A stretch of DNA of 64,000 bases from Empedobacter brevis_A (GTDB lineage: Bacteria; Bacteroidota; Bacteroidia; Flavobacteriales; Weeksellaceae): assembly GCF_965118635.1 (NCBI RefSeq), contig NZ_CBCPHV010000001.1, positions 310,001 through 374,000 on the forward strand. The letters are read 5' to 3'. The position numbers and the translations under genes are program-made. Below the pieces are notes generated by a model that made no database searches, was not told the origin of the DNA, and saw only the letters and a program-made list of their open reading frames with translations. Below are positions 52,271 to 61,328 of the stretch, piece after piece (position 1 is the stretch's first letter; each line of letters begins with the position of its first letter).

Positions 52271-53185
52271 ATGGTAACACATTTCGATTTTTCCCCAACA
52301 CCTTTAACAAAAATTGAATCTTTATCTTCTCATTTTAATTGTAACTTTTATATGAAAAGAGACGATTTATTTGAATTTGGAGGAGGAGGAAGTAAAGCAA
52401 GAATGCTTCAATACATACTTTTCAAAGCAAAGATTGAAAATTATAATTATATTCTTACGGCTGGAGGACCGTATTCAAATTTCAATAGATCTTTAGCTTT
52501 GTTGTGTAAGAAATATAATTTCAAAATGAGATTAGTATTATTTGATAAAAATCTACATATTCAAAAAGATTCTCTAAATAAAAGAATTTTAGAATTATGC
52601 AATGTTGAGATTGTTCATTGTCAGTCATATGAAGTTGAACGCCGTATTGAAATTGAGAAAAAAAGTATTATAGAAAAAGGGTTTAAACCATTTTATATTT
52701 GGGGAGGTGGTAAATCAAATGAAGGAGTTGAAGCATATAAAGATTGTTTTTTAGAAGTTTTAAAATCTGTTTCACCTGATTATATTTTCACGGCCTTGGG
52801 TACTGGTACAACCTTTAGTGGATTATTATGTGGTAAATTTAAAACTAAATCAAATACAAAAATAGTAGGTGTTTCAGTTGCAAGAGAAAAAAAAGTTTGT
52901 GAATCGGTAATAAGTGAAATCTTAGAAGAATTTGATTCTTCAATTTTTTTAGAAAATAGTTCTTTCGATATTATTGATGACTATCTATTTGGTGGATATG
53001 GTTATGTTTCTGAAGAATTAGAAAATTTTATAAATGAATTTATAAGAAGTGAGGGAATAATCCTAGATAATATATATGTAGGTAAAGCTTTGTTTGGAAC
53101 TGTTGAATATTTGACAAACCTAAAAGAAAACTATAATAATAAAACTATAGTATTTCTAAATACAGGAGGAATTTATAATTTTTGA
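52271..53185 (+). CDS. Fold-type II PLP enzyme (ACC deaminase/D-cysteine desulfhydrase-like)
   Basis: The 304-residue protein starts TPLTKIESL and has the cofactor Lys 42 in GGGGSKARMLQY, AGGPYSNFNRSLALLCKK, and the phosphate-binding TALGTGTTFSGLL (about 178-190). The C-terminal ending is LNTGGIYNF, like the GG-rich end of D-cysteine desulfhydrase and 1-aminocyclopropane-1-carboxylate deaminase proteins. Members act on amino acids by beta-elimination or replacement. Its presence in a polysaccharide operon next to an ATP-grasp ligase suggests it makes an amino acid or amine that decorates the glycan. Confidence 0.8.
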   Translation: MVTHFDFSPTPLTKIESLSSHFNCNFYMKRDDLFEFGGGGSKARMLQYILFKAKIENYNYILTAGGPYSNFNRSLALLCKKYNFKMRLVLFDKNLHIQKDSLNKRILELCNVEIVHCQSYEVERRIEIEKKSIIEKGFKPFYIWGGGKSNEGVEAYKDCFLEVLKSVSPDYIFTALGTGTTFSGLLCGKFKTKSNTKIVGVSVAREKKVCESVISEILEEFDSSIFLENSSFDIIDDYLFGGYGYVSEELENFINEFIRSEGIILDNIYVGKALFGTVEYLTNLKENYNNKTIVFLNTGGIYNF

Positions 53186-53186
53186 T

Positions 53187-54134
53187 ATGGAATTTAAAGT
53201 TTTAGTGACAGCAATAGGGTCTTTTTCAGCACAGGCAGTGGTAGATTCTTTAAAAAGAAATGAAGTTGTAAAGGCTATATATGGTTGTGATATTTTTCCA
53301 GCACAATGGCATCATGTTTCTAAAGAATTTGACGATGTTTTTTTGGCACCATATGTTTTTAATGAAAAAGAATATTTTGATTTTATAAATAGAATTATCA
53401 AATCAAAAGAACTAGATATAATAATTCCTTTAACAGATATTGAAGTTGATTTTTTTAATAAGTATAGAAGTGATTTTTCTAATATTTTAGTTTGTATTGC
53501 AGATGATAATTTCTTAGGTTTTGCAAGAAATAAATTCAAGCTAACAAAATTCTTAGAAATGAATAATTTTAACTTTCCTAAAAGTTATTCTATAGATTTT
53601 ATCAAAGAAGCTAACTATCCATTAATAGCCAAACCTAAAAATGGAAGAAGTTCTGAGGGGGTTTTTTACCTGAATTCGATTGATGATTTGAATAAAGATT
53701 ATGACTATTCAAATTATATATTTCAACAATTTATAGAAGGAACAATATGTACCATTGATGTATTAAGAAATAAGTTTTCGGATGAAATTGCAATTATATC
53801 AAGAAAAGAGCTTCTTCGTACTAAAAATGGAGCTGGAATGACAGTTGAAATGTTCTATGATGAATATCTAATCTCTGAAGTTATTAAGATATCTCAATTA
53901 TTAGATGGACATGGTGTGTACAATATGGAATTTATAAAAAGAGGTAATCAATATTATTTGATAGATGTTAATCCACGTTTTTCAGCAGGTATAGGTTTCA
54001 CAATATTAACAGGATATGATATTGTAAAAAACATGGTAAATGTATTTATGGAAAAACCGATAGATAAAGTTTTAGGGTATAAAAATATGATACTTCAAAA
54101 GCATATGGTTGAGGTTATTAATGAAGTTTTATGA
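53187..54134 (+). CDS. ATP-grasp domain ligase
   Basis: The 315-residue protein has an N-terminal Rossmann-like part (VLVTAIGSFSAQAVVDSLK) and an ATP-grasp core: LIAKPKNGRSSEGV (about 147-160), FQQFIEGT and the metal-binding YLIDVNPRFSAG (about 252-263). The layout is like carbamoyl-phosphate-synthase-like or D-Ala-D-Ala-like ligases. It would form an amide bond using ATP, plausibly between an amino acid and a sugar amine or acid. It starts one base after the PLP enzyme and overlaps the glycosyltransferase by four bases. Confidence 0.82.
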   Translation: MEFKVLVTAIGSFSAQAVVDSLKRNEVVKAIYGCDIFPAQWHHVSKEFDDVFLAPYVFNEKEYFDFINRIIKSKELDIIIPLTDIEVDFFNKYRSDFSNILVCIADDNFLGFARNKFKLTKFLEMNNFNFPKSYSIDFIKEANYPLIAKPKNGRSSEGVFYLNSIDDLNKDYDYSNYIFQQFIEGTICTIDVLRNKFSDEIAIISRKELLRTKNGAGMTVEMFYDEYLISEVIKISQLLDGHGVYNMEFIKRGNQYYLIDVNPRFSAGIGFTILTGYDIVKNMVNVFMEKPIDKVLGYKNMILQKHMVEVINEVL

Positions 54135-55072
54135 ATAATGTGAATAAAATAACAGTTTCTATATGTTGTATTACATATAATCATGAACTTTTTATAGAGC
54201 AATGTATCGAAGGTTTTTTGATACAGAAATGTAATTTTAATTTTGAAGTTTTAATTCATGATGACGCTTCTACTGATAGTACTCAAAAAATTATAAAAGA
54301 ATATCAAAAAAAATATCCAGAAATAATTAAACCTATTTTTCAAACTGAAAACCAATATTCCAAAGATGTAGGCGGAATAAACGCTAGATATAATTTTTCC
54401 CGAGCTAAAGGAAAATACATTGCCTTATGTGAAGGTGATGACTATTGGACAGATCCGTTAAAACTACAAAGACAGGTAGATTTTTTAGAGGAAAATGAAG
54501 AGTATGTAATCCATAGTGCAAAAGCACAAGTTTTGAAAAATGGAAATTTAGAAGAAACTATAGGGAATCCTCTCAATAAAAGTACTTATGATATTACAGA
54601 CTTTTACACGAAAAATAATTTAATAACATGTACGATTCTCTTTAAAAATATTATTCCAAAATTTAGAGAAATAAATATTAAAGGTCTTCTTTTTGGTGAT
54701 TGGATGCTTTATCTTCAACTTTTAGATACTCAGAAAGATGCTAAAGCCTATGTAAGTAATGATGTTGTTTCTATATATCGAATACATTCTGGAGGTGTAA
54801 CTCAATCAATTAAAAAGAAATTTGATAACTGTAAGACACATTTTAAACAAATAATAAGAATAAATGAGTATTATAATCCTAAATATTCGTTGGGTGATAT
54901 TGAACAAATTAATGATTATGCTATTTTCATAGCAAAACAATATATTGGAAAACGACAGTTTTTTGATTTTATCAAAACAATTTACCAAAATTATAAATTA
55001 ACAGGTGAGAGTACATACATTAAAAAATATCTGTTTTTAATAAGATATTATAAACAGATAAATATTAATTAA
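54131..55072 (+). CDS. Glycosyltransferase family 2
   Basis: The 313-residue GT-A enzyme has SICCITYNHELFIEQCI at the start, HDDASTDST, and the metal/catalytic region ALCEGDDYWTDPLKLQ (about 97-112). The same CEGDDYWTD block occurs in the GT2 at 56490, so the two are paralogues. It is the last gene of the tight operon that begins at wzm. The acceptor and donor are unknown. Confidence 0.88.
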   Translation: MNNVNKITVSICCITYNHELFIEQCIEGFLIQKCNFNFEVLIHDDASTDSTQKIIKEYQKKYPEIIKPIFQTENQYSKDVGGINARYNFSRAKGKYIALCEGDDYWTDPLKLQRQVDFLEENEEYVIHSAKAQVLKNGNLEETIGNPLNKSTYDITDFYTKNNLITCTILFKNIIPKFREINIKGLLFGDWMLYLQLLDTQKDAKAYVSNDVVSIYRIHSGGVTQSIKKKFDNCKTHFKQIIRINEYYNPKYSLGDIEQINDYAIFIAKQYIGKRQFFDFIKTIYQNYKLTGESTYIKKYLFLIRYYKQININ

Positions 55073-55447
55073 TAGAAATTGTAAATTATAATAATTAATT
55101 GATGGTATTTATGAGTAATTTTGAGCCAATCAGTATATAATTATAAAATAGGAATAAAGGAAATAACTTTTAATACTTTTGCAATATTTCGTTATAATTC
55201 AAGTTAGCTAAATAAAAAAAATAAAACTTTCTAATTCTTATTCAATCAATATACAATTATTGTTTTACGATGCTTTATCGATAACATTTATTTAGATATG
55301 AATGTATTAACATGAAATTTAGTATATTTGCTCTTACTTAAACGCTATGTTACTATATAACAAAATTTACCTTAATGTTCTAGTAATAGATTTTTACATA
55401 TTGATTGTATCTAATAGTTTAAGAATAAAACAAAATAAATAATTGTA
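55073..55447. other. Intergenic region, no supported gene
   Basis: These 375 AT-rich bases hold two -7-like boxes (TACTTTTG at 55174-55181 and TATATTTG at 55323-55330) without a -33 partner, and a 31-codon open frame at 55347-55442 with no recognisable product. It separates the tight operon from the next glycosyltransferase and may hold its promoter. Confidence 0.5.
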
Positions 55448-56275
55448 ATGAATACCAATAATAGTTTGATTTCAGTTATTGTCCCTTGCTACAATCAAGC
55501 GCAATATATGGACGAATGTTTACAATCTGTTTTAGACCAAACTTATCAAAATTGGGAATGTATTATTGTAAATGATGGTTCGCCAGATAATACAGAAGAT
55601 ATAGCATTAAAATGGACAAATAAAGATAAACGTTTCATTTACTTGAAAAAAGAAAACGGAGGTTTATCATCTGCACGTAATGCTGGAATCGAAATATCAA
55701 AAGGTGAATGGATATTACCACTTGATAGCGATGATAAGATTGGAAACAAATATTTAGAATTAGCGGCGGAACAATTTGGTGAAAATTATACGATTATTTA
55801 TTGTCAAGCAGAATTTTTTGGAGATAAAAAAGGGAAATGGCAATTGCCAGAATATCAGTATGATAAAATTTTAATAGATAATTTAATTTTTTGTTCTGCA
55901 TTTTATAAAAAATCCTCTTGGAAAAAAGTAAATGGTTATGATATTAATATGGTCTATGGATTCGAAGATTGGGAATTTTGGTTATCAATTATTGAAGAGG
56001 ATAGTAATGTCTATCGAATAAATGAAGTCTTATTTTATTATCGAAAAAAGAATGTTTCTATGGTTACAGAATTATATTTAGATATTAATAAAAAAAAGTA
56101 TTCAGATAGTTATATTTACAAAAAGCATTTACCAAAGTATTTGATATCGAATGATAATCCGATTGAAAATTATAAAAAAAATATAGAAAATTTAAATGCA
56201 TTAAATCAACAAAACTATATTTTAAATAAAAATATACTAACACGATTATTATTTAAAGTAATAAAAATATTTTAA
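55448..56275 (+). CDS. Glycosyltransferase family 2
   Basis: The 275-residue GT-A enzyme has ISVIVPCYNQAQYMDECL, NDGSPDNTED, GGLSSARNAGIE and the metal-binding LPLDSDDKIG (about 94-103), with the FEDWEFWLSI catalytic-side segment (about 174-183). It lies between two non-coding gaps and could be its own transcription unit. The donor and acceptor are unknown. Confidence 0.9.
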   Translation: MNTNNSLISVIVPCYNQAQYMDECLQSVLDQTYQNWECIIVNDGSPDNTEDIALKWTNKDKRFIYLKKENGGLSSARNAGIEISKGEWILPLDSDDKIGNKYLELAAEQFGENYTIIYCQAEFFGDKKGKWQLPEYQYDKILIDNLIFCSAFYKKSSWKKVNGYDINMVYGFEDWEFWLSIIEEDSNVYRINEVLFYYRKKNVSMVTELYLDINKKKYSDSYIYKKHLPKYLISNDNPIENYKKNIENLNALNQQNYILNKNILTRLLFKVIKIF

Positions 56276-56489
56276 TGTATCATGGGAATGAAAGTGCGCA
56301 TTATTATAATTTTTGATTAGGGTTAAAAACCTCTTCAGTTATGTGATTTTTCTTATTTAATTCTAATTAGTAAATACTAGTAACATATAAAATTTGAAAG
56401 AAAAAGAAGCAAACTATGTAAATAAACAGATTTCTTAAGGTAGATATTCAAAGCATTTTATATTTATTCCCTAATAGTTTTTTCAAAAA

Positions 56490-57386
56490 ATGACTAAGAT
56501 GAAAAAAATATCCATTATAGTGCTTTCTTATCAACATGAGAAATATATTTCTCAGAACTTGGAAAGTATTTTTATGCAAAAAATAAACTTTCCTGTTGAG
56601 CTAATCATTTGCGATGATGCGTCTAAGGATGGTACAGATGCTATTATTAAAAAATGTATATTAAAAGCACCAGAAGGTTTTACAATAAAATATACTCGTC
56701 ATAAAAGTAATAAAGGAGCCACTCCAAATTTTTACTATGCTTTACAACAGGTTACAGGAGACTTTCTTTCGTTATGTGAAGGAGATGATTATTGGACAGA
56801 TCAATATAAATTAGAAACTCAATACAATTTTCTAATTAGTCATCCAGAATATGCAATGTGTTTTCATCAAACTATAAATATTTCTTCTATTCCAGAATTG
56901 AATGGTAGTCTTTTCTCAATAGTCGAAGACAGAGATTATAGTGCTTTTGAAATTTATAAACATTGGCAAGTGCATACTACAGGGGTTATGATGAAAACTG
57001 AAGTATTAAAAGGAAAAGTTCTTAATGAGATGCTTAAGCATCAAGATTTATTATATTTTGATACCATACTATATATGTCTGCCTCGAATTACGGAAAAAT
57101 AAAAGGTATTCCTCAATTGATGAGTGCTTATCGCAGACATGACATAGGAATTTCTCATGGAATAAATTATAAACGAGACTTAAAACATAATGAGTTAGAT
57201 GAAATTATTGGAGAGTTGTTTGATATTGATATAAAACATCTCAGTGATTGGTTGATTTTTTCTAGAAGTAGAATAGCTTTTTTTAAATTATTAAAATTAA
57301 GGAATTTTTCTTTGGCTTTTAATCATCTAAAATGGATGATTAAGAAAAAAAGAAATCTTAAAATATATCTAAAATCACAATTGTAA
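56490..57386 (+). CDS. Glycosyltransferase family 2
   Basis: The 298-residue enzyme has KISIIVLSYQHEKYIS, CDDASKDGTD, and LCEGDDYWTDQYKLE (about 94-108), the last closely similar to the GT2 at 54131. An ATG three codons downstream (56499) is an alternative start. The last base of its stop codon is the first base of the next gene's ATG (TAATG), so it opens a coupled set of three glycosyltransferases. Confidence 0.88.
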   Translation: MTKMKKISIIVLSYQHEKYISQNLESIFMQKINFPVELIICDDASKDGTDAIIKKCILKAPEGFTIKYTRHKSNKGATPNFYYALQQVTGDFLSLCEGDDYWTDQYKLETQYNFLISHPEYAMCFHQTINISSIPELNGSLFSIVEDRDYSAFEIYKHWQVHTTGVMMKTEVLKGKVLNEMLKHQDLLYFDTILYMSASNYGKIKGIPQLMSAYRRHDIGISHGINYKRDLKHNELDEIIGELFDIDIKHLSDWLIFSRSRIAFFKLLKLRNFSLAFNHLKWMIKKKRNLKIYLKSQL

Positions 57387-58507
57387 TGAAAATAGCTTTT
57401 TATAGTAATACTCCTTTAACTGATAAAAAAAATTGGTCAGGTACAATTTATAAAATGTATGAGCAATTTCTAAGGTTAGGTTTTGAAGTGATTTGGATAA
57501 AAAAAATAGAATTCACGGCAAAGGAGCAAAAAAAATTTACTCTTTTAGAAAAAGTTTATAATAAAATATTCAATAGGGGATATAATAAGCATCTGTTTTA
57601 TCTAAAAGCAAAGATTGCAGCAAAGAAATTACAAAATCAACTTGAAAAAATTGATTATGATTTGTTTTTCGTCCCTACTTATGTAAATGATACAGTATTC
57701 TTGAAAATAAAAAAGCCAATTGTTTATTTGAATGATGCAAATATAGGACAGTTATTAAATTATTATCCATATTATTCTGGATTTGGAATACTTTCTAAAA
57801 TAGAAACTAAGTATCTAGAAAAAAAAGCTTTAAAAAATTATTCGAAAATTATCTATTCATCTGATTGGGCTGCAGATTATGCTCTTAAAAATTATGGTAT
57901 AGATAAAAACAAAGTAGAAGTTATTAAGTTCGGTGCAAATTTAGAAGTTCCTAAAAACTGGACTTTTAATAAAGAATTTTCAAATAAAATAATTTTTTTA
58001 TTTCTAGCTGTCGATTGGGAAAGGAAAAGAGGAGAACTAGCTTATAAAAGTTTAAAGATTCTCAAAGATAAAGGATATAATGTTGAATTATTAATATTGG
58101 GTTGTAATCCAGATATTGAAGAAGATTGGGTAAAAATTATTCCCTTTCTAAATAAAAATGAACCTAGCGAATTGAAACAAATTCAAGAATATTTATTAAG
58201 TTCTCATTTTTTGTTTGTTCCAACAAAGGCAGATTGTACTCCAATTGCTTTTTGTGAAGCAGCGGGTTATGGATTACCTATTATAACGACTAATACAGGA
58301 GGCGTGTCAGCTCATGTTGAAAATAATAAAACTGGAATATTGTTATCCGACAATGCTTCTGAATTAGATTATGCTCACAAAATAGAAAAATTATTTACTC
58401 ATGATAAAATTAAAGAAATATCAATACAATCAAGGATGAAATATGAAAATGAATTGAATTGGGATACTTGGGGAAATAACTTTTTAAAGTTGATCAAAGG
58501 TCTATGA
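57386..58507 (+). CDS. Glycosyltransferase family 4 (GT-B)
   Basis: The 373-residue GT-B enzyme has the C-terminal donor-binding part FVPTKADCTPIAFCEAAGYG, then ITTNTGGVSAHV and ENNKTGILL (about 274-315), the E-x7-E type region of GT4. The N-terminal part holds WSGTIYKMYEQFLRLGFEVIW. It is flanked by GT2 genes with one-base and four-base overlaps. The sugar is unknown. Confidence 0.88.
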   Translation: MKIAFYSNTPLTDKKNWSGTIYKMYEQFLRLGFEVIWIKKIEFTAKEQKKFTLLEKVYNKIFNRGYNKHLFYLKAKIAAKKLQNQLEKIDYDLFFVPTYVNDTVFLKIKKPIVYLNDANIGQLLNYYPYYSGFGILSKIETKYLEKKALKNYSKIIYSSDWAADYALKNYGIDKNKVEVIKFGANLEVPKNWTFNKEFSNKIIFLFLAVDWERKRGELAYKSLKILKDKGYNVELLILGCNPDIEEDWVKIIPFLNKNEPSELKQIQEYLLSSHFLFVPTKADCTPIAFCEAAGYGLPIITTNTGGVSAHVENNKTGILLSDNASELDYAHKIEKLFTHDKIKEISIQSRMKYENELNWDTWGNNFLKLIKGL

Positions 58508-59376
58508 TTACTATTTTTACTCCAACTTATAATAGAGCTTATATTTTAACAAATTTGTTTAAATCTTTAAAAGATCAAACTTGTCATGATTTCCAATGGC
58601 TTATTATTGACGACGGTAGTACAGATAATACAAAAGAATTAGTTGATTATTTTATAACAACATCAGATTTTAAAATAAAATATCTTTATCAAGAAAATCA
58701 GGGAAAACATATTGCTATTAATACAGCTCTGGAAAATATAGAAACTGATTTTTTTGTTACCGTAGATAGTGATGATATTATGCTTTCATATGGAATAGAA
58801 ATAATAATGCATAACTTACATTATATAAATGAGAAACAAAAAATAATTTGTCTAGCTTTCCCTCGTAAGAAAAAAAATAGTGAAGATTTTCAAGTAAATA
58901 AGAAATTACCATTTACTAATATTATTTCAACACCATATGAAATTTTAAATAACTATGGTGTGTTTGGAGAATTTTCGTTCGTTTTCTTGCATCGAATTCA
59001 TCATGAATTTAAATATCCTTATTTTGAAAATGAAAAATTTATTAAAGAATCTGTCGTTTATAATAGGATATTCAAAAAATATAAATTAATGTATTTTAAT
59101 ACAGCAATTGTCGAATCTGAATATTTAACTGATGGTTTAACAAGTCATTTTAGAAAATTACTTTATAATAACCCAAAAGGAGCATCTCTATCACATATAG
59201 AAAAAGCCAATACGAAAAGTTATAGTATAGATTTCAGATTAAAAGAATCCCAAATGTATTGGGATTTTGAAAGCGTTTATAATAAATCTTTTTTTAATAA
59301 ACTTTCTAAAATAAAGAGTATTCGATTAAAGATTTTAATTATAAAAAATATGTTTGCGAGATATTTTATTAAATAA
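58504..59376 (+). CDS. Glycosyltransferase family 2
   Basis: The 290-residue enzyme has ITIFTPTYNRAYILTNLFKSL, IDDGSTDNTKELV and VTVDSDDIM (about 88-96). The C-terminal half is rich in Lys, Tyr and Phe. It overlaps the GT4 gene by four bases and is followed by a 348-base gap with a gene remnant. Confidence 0.9.
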   Translation: MITIFTPTYNRAYILTNLFKSLKDQTCHDFQWLIIDDGSTDNTKELVDYFITTSDFKIKYLYQENQGKHIAINTALENIETDFFVTVDSDDIMLSYGIEIIMHNLHYINEKQKIICLAFPRKKKNSEDFQVNKKLPFTNIISTPYEILNNYGVFGEFSFVFLHRIHHEFKYPYFENEKFIKESVVYNRIFKKYKLMYFNTAIVESEYLTDGLTSHFRKLLYNNPKGASLSHIEKANTKSYSIDFRLKESQMYWDFESVYNKSFFNKLSKIKSIRLKILIIKNMFARYFIK

Positions 59377-59517
59377 ATTTAAAAAAAAATAAACCTGTTG
59401 TGATATAATTTTATATTTTCACTGTTAAATGTAATCTTTTATTAATGATTTAAATATATATGTAAAAAATTATAATAATAAAATACAAGATTAAAAAATA
59501 AAACCTCTACCTACCTA

Positions 59518-59619
59518 ATGAGAAATCTACTAATTAACTATTGGTATATGATTGTGAATACAATTTTATACCTTTTCTACTACTTCAAATTCGACCTTTA
59601 TACACAACTAATAATCTAA
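59518..59619 (+). pseudogene. Remnant of a phosphoethanolamine-transferase-like gene
   Basis: A 33-codon frame begins MRNLLINYWYMIVNTILYL. The intact gene at 59725 begins MKNLLSNYWSIIAVILLYC, and both are preceded by the same AACCTCTACCTACCTAATG leader. The frame then stops at the edge of a terminator palindrome. The simplest reading is a tandem copy that lost its middle by deletion, keeping its 5' end and terminator. A functional small membrane peptide is less likely but not excluded. Confidence 0.6.
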
Positions 59620-59657
59620 TTTTATCAAAGACATTATTTAATGTCTTTGATAAAATT
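59618..59657 (+). terminator. Perfect 19-bp terminator palindrome
   Basis: AATTTTATCAAAGACATTA and its exact complement flank a TT loop. The left arm contains part of the remnant's stop codon. No long T tract follows, but the hairpin core CAAAGACAT is strong for this AT-rich DNA. Confidence 0.65.
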
Positions 59658-59724
59658 ATGTAATTAATTCAATCAATTTACAGCTGTTTTTTATTTATAA
59701 AAAACAATAACCTCTACCTACCTA

Positions 59725-61320
59725 ATGAAAAACCTATTATCCAACTATTGGAGTATAATAGCAGTTATACTTCTATATTGTATTAGCTATTTTATAGCAT
59801 ATCCACACGTGCCACGTGCATTTATTTATTTTTATTCCTTATTGGATACGTTTATAGATATTTTTGAAAAATTATTCGTAATCGTAATTCTTTTAATTTT
59901 CACAGGTATTTTATTCAAAAATAACTATTTAAAAATTATAAGCTTTATGCTTATGTTTATAATTACAATTAATTTTGTATTATCGCTCTACATTCGATTA
60001 ATCTTTAAAAAAGATTTTGATACAGGATTAGCCTTAAGTTTTGTAGGAACAAATAGCAATGAAGTTCTAGGCCTATTAAAAGAACCAACTATTTATCCCT
60101 TCATTTTTATAGCAATACTTTTTTTTGGACTATTAATTAAAGCAGTAAAAAAGATTTCAACAATAAATTTTTCAAGAAATAATTACATTCTTTTTTCCAT
60201 AAGTTTTTTAGTTATTATAATTTATCATTTTGTAGGATATAAAACAGTATATTATGAAAGAAATATAGAAAAATTCAGAGATGATAAAAGAAAGTACTTT
60301 AGTAACTTATATCCAATTTATTATTTAAATGAATTTATAGTTTCAAAAATATTTGTTGAAGACTTAAAGGAAATAAAAAGTACAAAAGTCGATTTTTCAA
60401 AAAGAAAATATATAGAAAATGATCTTGAAACATTGGTTTTAGTTATTGGAGAATCTGCCAGAAAAGAGAATATGAGTTTGTATGGATATAAAAGAAATAC
60501 AACTCCAAATGAAGATAAAGAAAGAGAAAATATGCTTATTTATGAAAATGCGGTATCACCTGGTCCATTGACTTTGATTAGTATTCCTATGATCTTGTCT
60601 AATGCAATGCCAGATGATTATTCTTTTTCATCTCCAAAGTATGCAGATAATGTTTTAACATTAGCAAATTATCTTAAATTTGATACATATTGGATCACAA
60701 CTCAAAAGTTTCCAGGTCAAGAAGTAAGTTTAATTTCAATTTTTGAAAATTATGCAAAGAATATAAAACGAGTTGATGGCGTTTATGACGAGCTAATTCT
60801 TCCTGCTTTCTACAAAAGCTTAGAGAATAAGAAGAAAAAATTAATAATATTACATATTAATGGAAGTCATATGACATATTGTGATAAATATCCATCGACA
60901 GAAGCTTATTTTGAAGGAAATCCTAATAATATAGATTGTTATGATAATTCAATTCGATATACTGATAAAGTATTAGGGAAGGTATTTGATAAGCTAAGAA
61001 ATTCAAAAGCTGCAGTAGTCTATGTTTCTGATCATGGGACTTCATTTTTTAATAATAAGATGTCTTTTTCAAACACTAAAGATCAAACGAAAATTCCTAT
61101 GTACATTTGGTATTCAAATGCTTTGAATCATGAGAAGGATAAATTTAAGACCGGAAAAATAAATGAATTAACCCAATCAACAATTATTTATGAAATTATT
61201 TCTAATTTATTAGGTGTTGATAATCATGATTTATTAAATGATAAATACACAGATAATTTAAGATTTGTAAATTCAGATTTGAGCGTGACTAATTATGATG
61301 ATTTAAAAGATAAATTATAA
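59725..61320 (+). CDS. Phosphoethanolamine transferase-like membrane sulfatase-fold enzyme
   Basis: The 531-residue protein has about five N-terminal membrane helices (residues 8-180) and a periplasmic alkaline-phosphatase-fold domain with LVIGESARKENMSLYGY (metal Glu 243), a nucleophile Thr 283 in SPGPLTLISIPM, and YVSDHGTS (Asp 436, His 437). This is the layout of EptA/Cpt proteins that add phosphoethanolamine to lipid A, core sugars or other glycans. The place in a polysaccharide locus suggests it decorates the exported glycan or its lipid carrier. It is preceded by a decayed copy of itself. Confidence 0.87.
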   Translation: MKNLLSNYWSIIAVILLYCISYFIAYPHVPRAFIYFYSLLDTFIDIFEKLFVIVILLIFTGILFKNNYLKIISFMLMFIITINFVLSLYIRLIFKKDFDTGLALSFVGTNSNEVLGLLKEPTIYPFIFIAILFFGLLIKAVKKISTINFSRNNYILFSISFLVIIIYHFVGYKTVYYERNIEKFRDDKRKYFSNLYPIYYLNEFIVSKIFVEDLKEIKSTKVDFSKRKYIENDLETLVLVIGESARKENMSLYGYKRNTTPNEDKERENMLIYENAVSPGPLTLISIPMILSNAMPDDYSFSSPKYADNVLTLANYLKFDTYWITTQKFPGQEVSLISIFENYAKNIKRVDGVYDELILPAFYKSLENKKKKLIILHINGSHMTYCDKYPSTEAYFEGNPNNIDCYDNSIRYTDKVLGKVFDKLRNSKAAVVYVSDHGTSFFNNKMSFSNTKDQTKIPMYIWYSNALNHEKDKFKTGKINELTQSTIIYEIISNLLGVDNHDLLNDKYTDNLRFVNSDLSVTNYDDLKDKL

Positions 61321-61328
61321 AAAGAAAA

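Larger units (their letters stand above)
59377..59724. other. Intergenic region with gene remnant and terminator
   Basis: This AT-rich gap contains the remnant open frame at 59518-59619, a perfect terminator palindrome at 59618-59657 and the leader of the next gene, whose AACCTCTACCTACCTAATG sequence is also present before the remnant. Confidence 0.7.
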
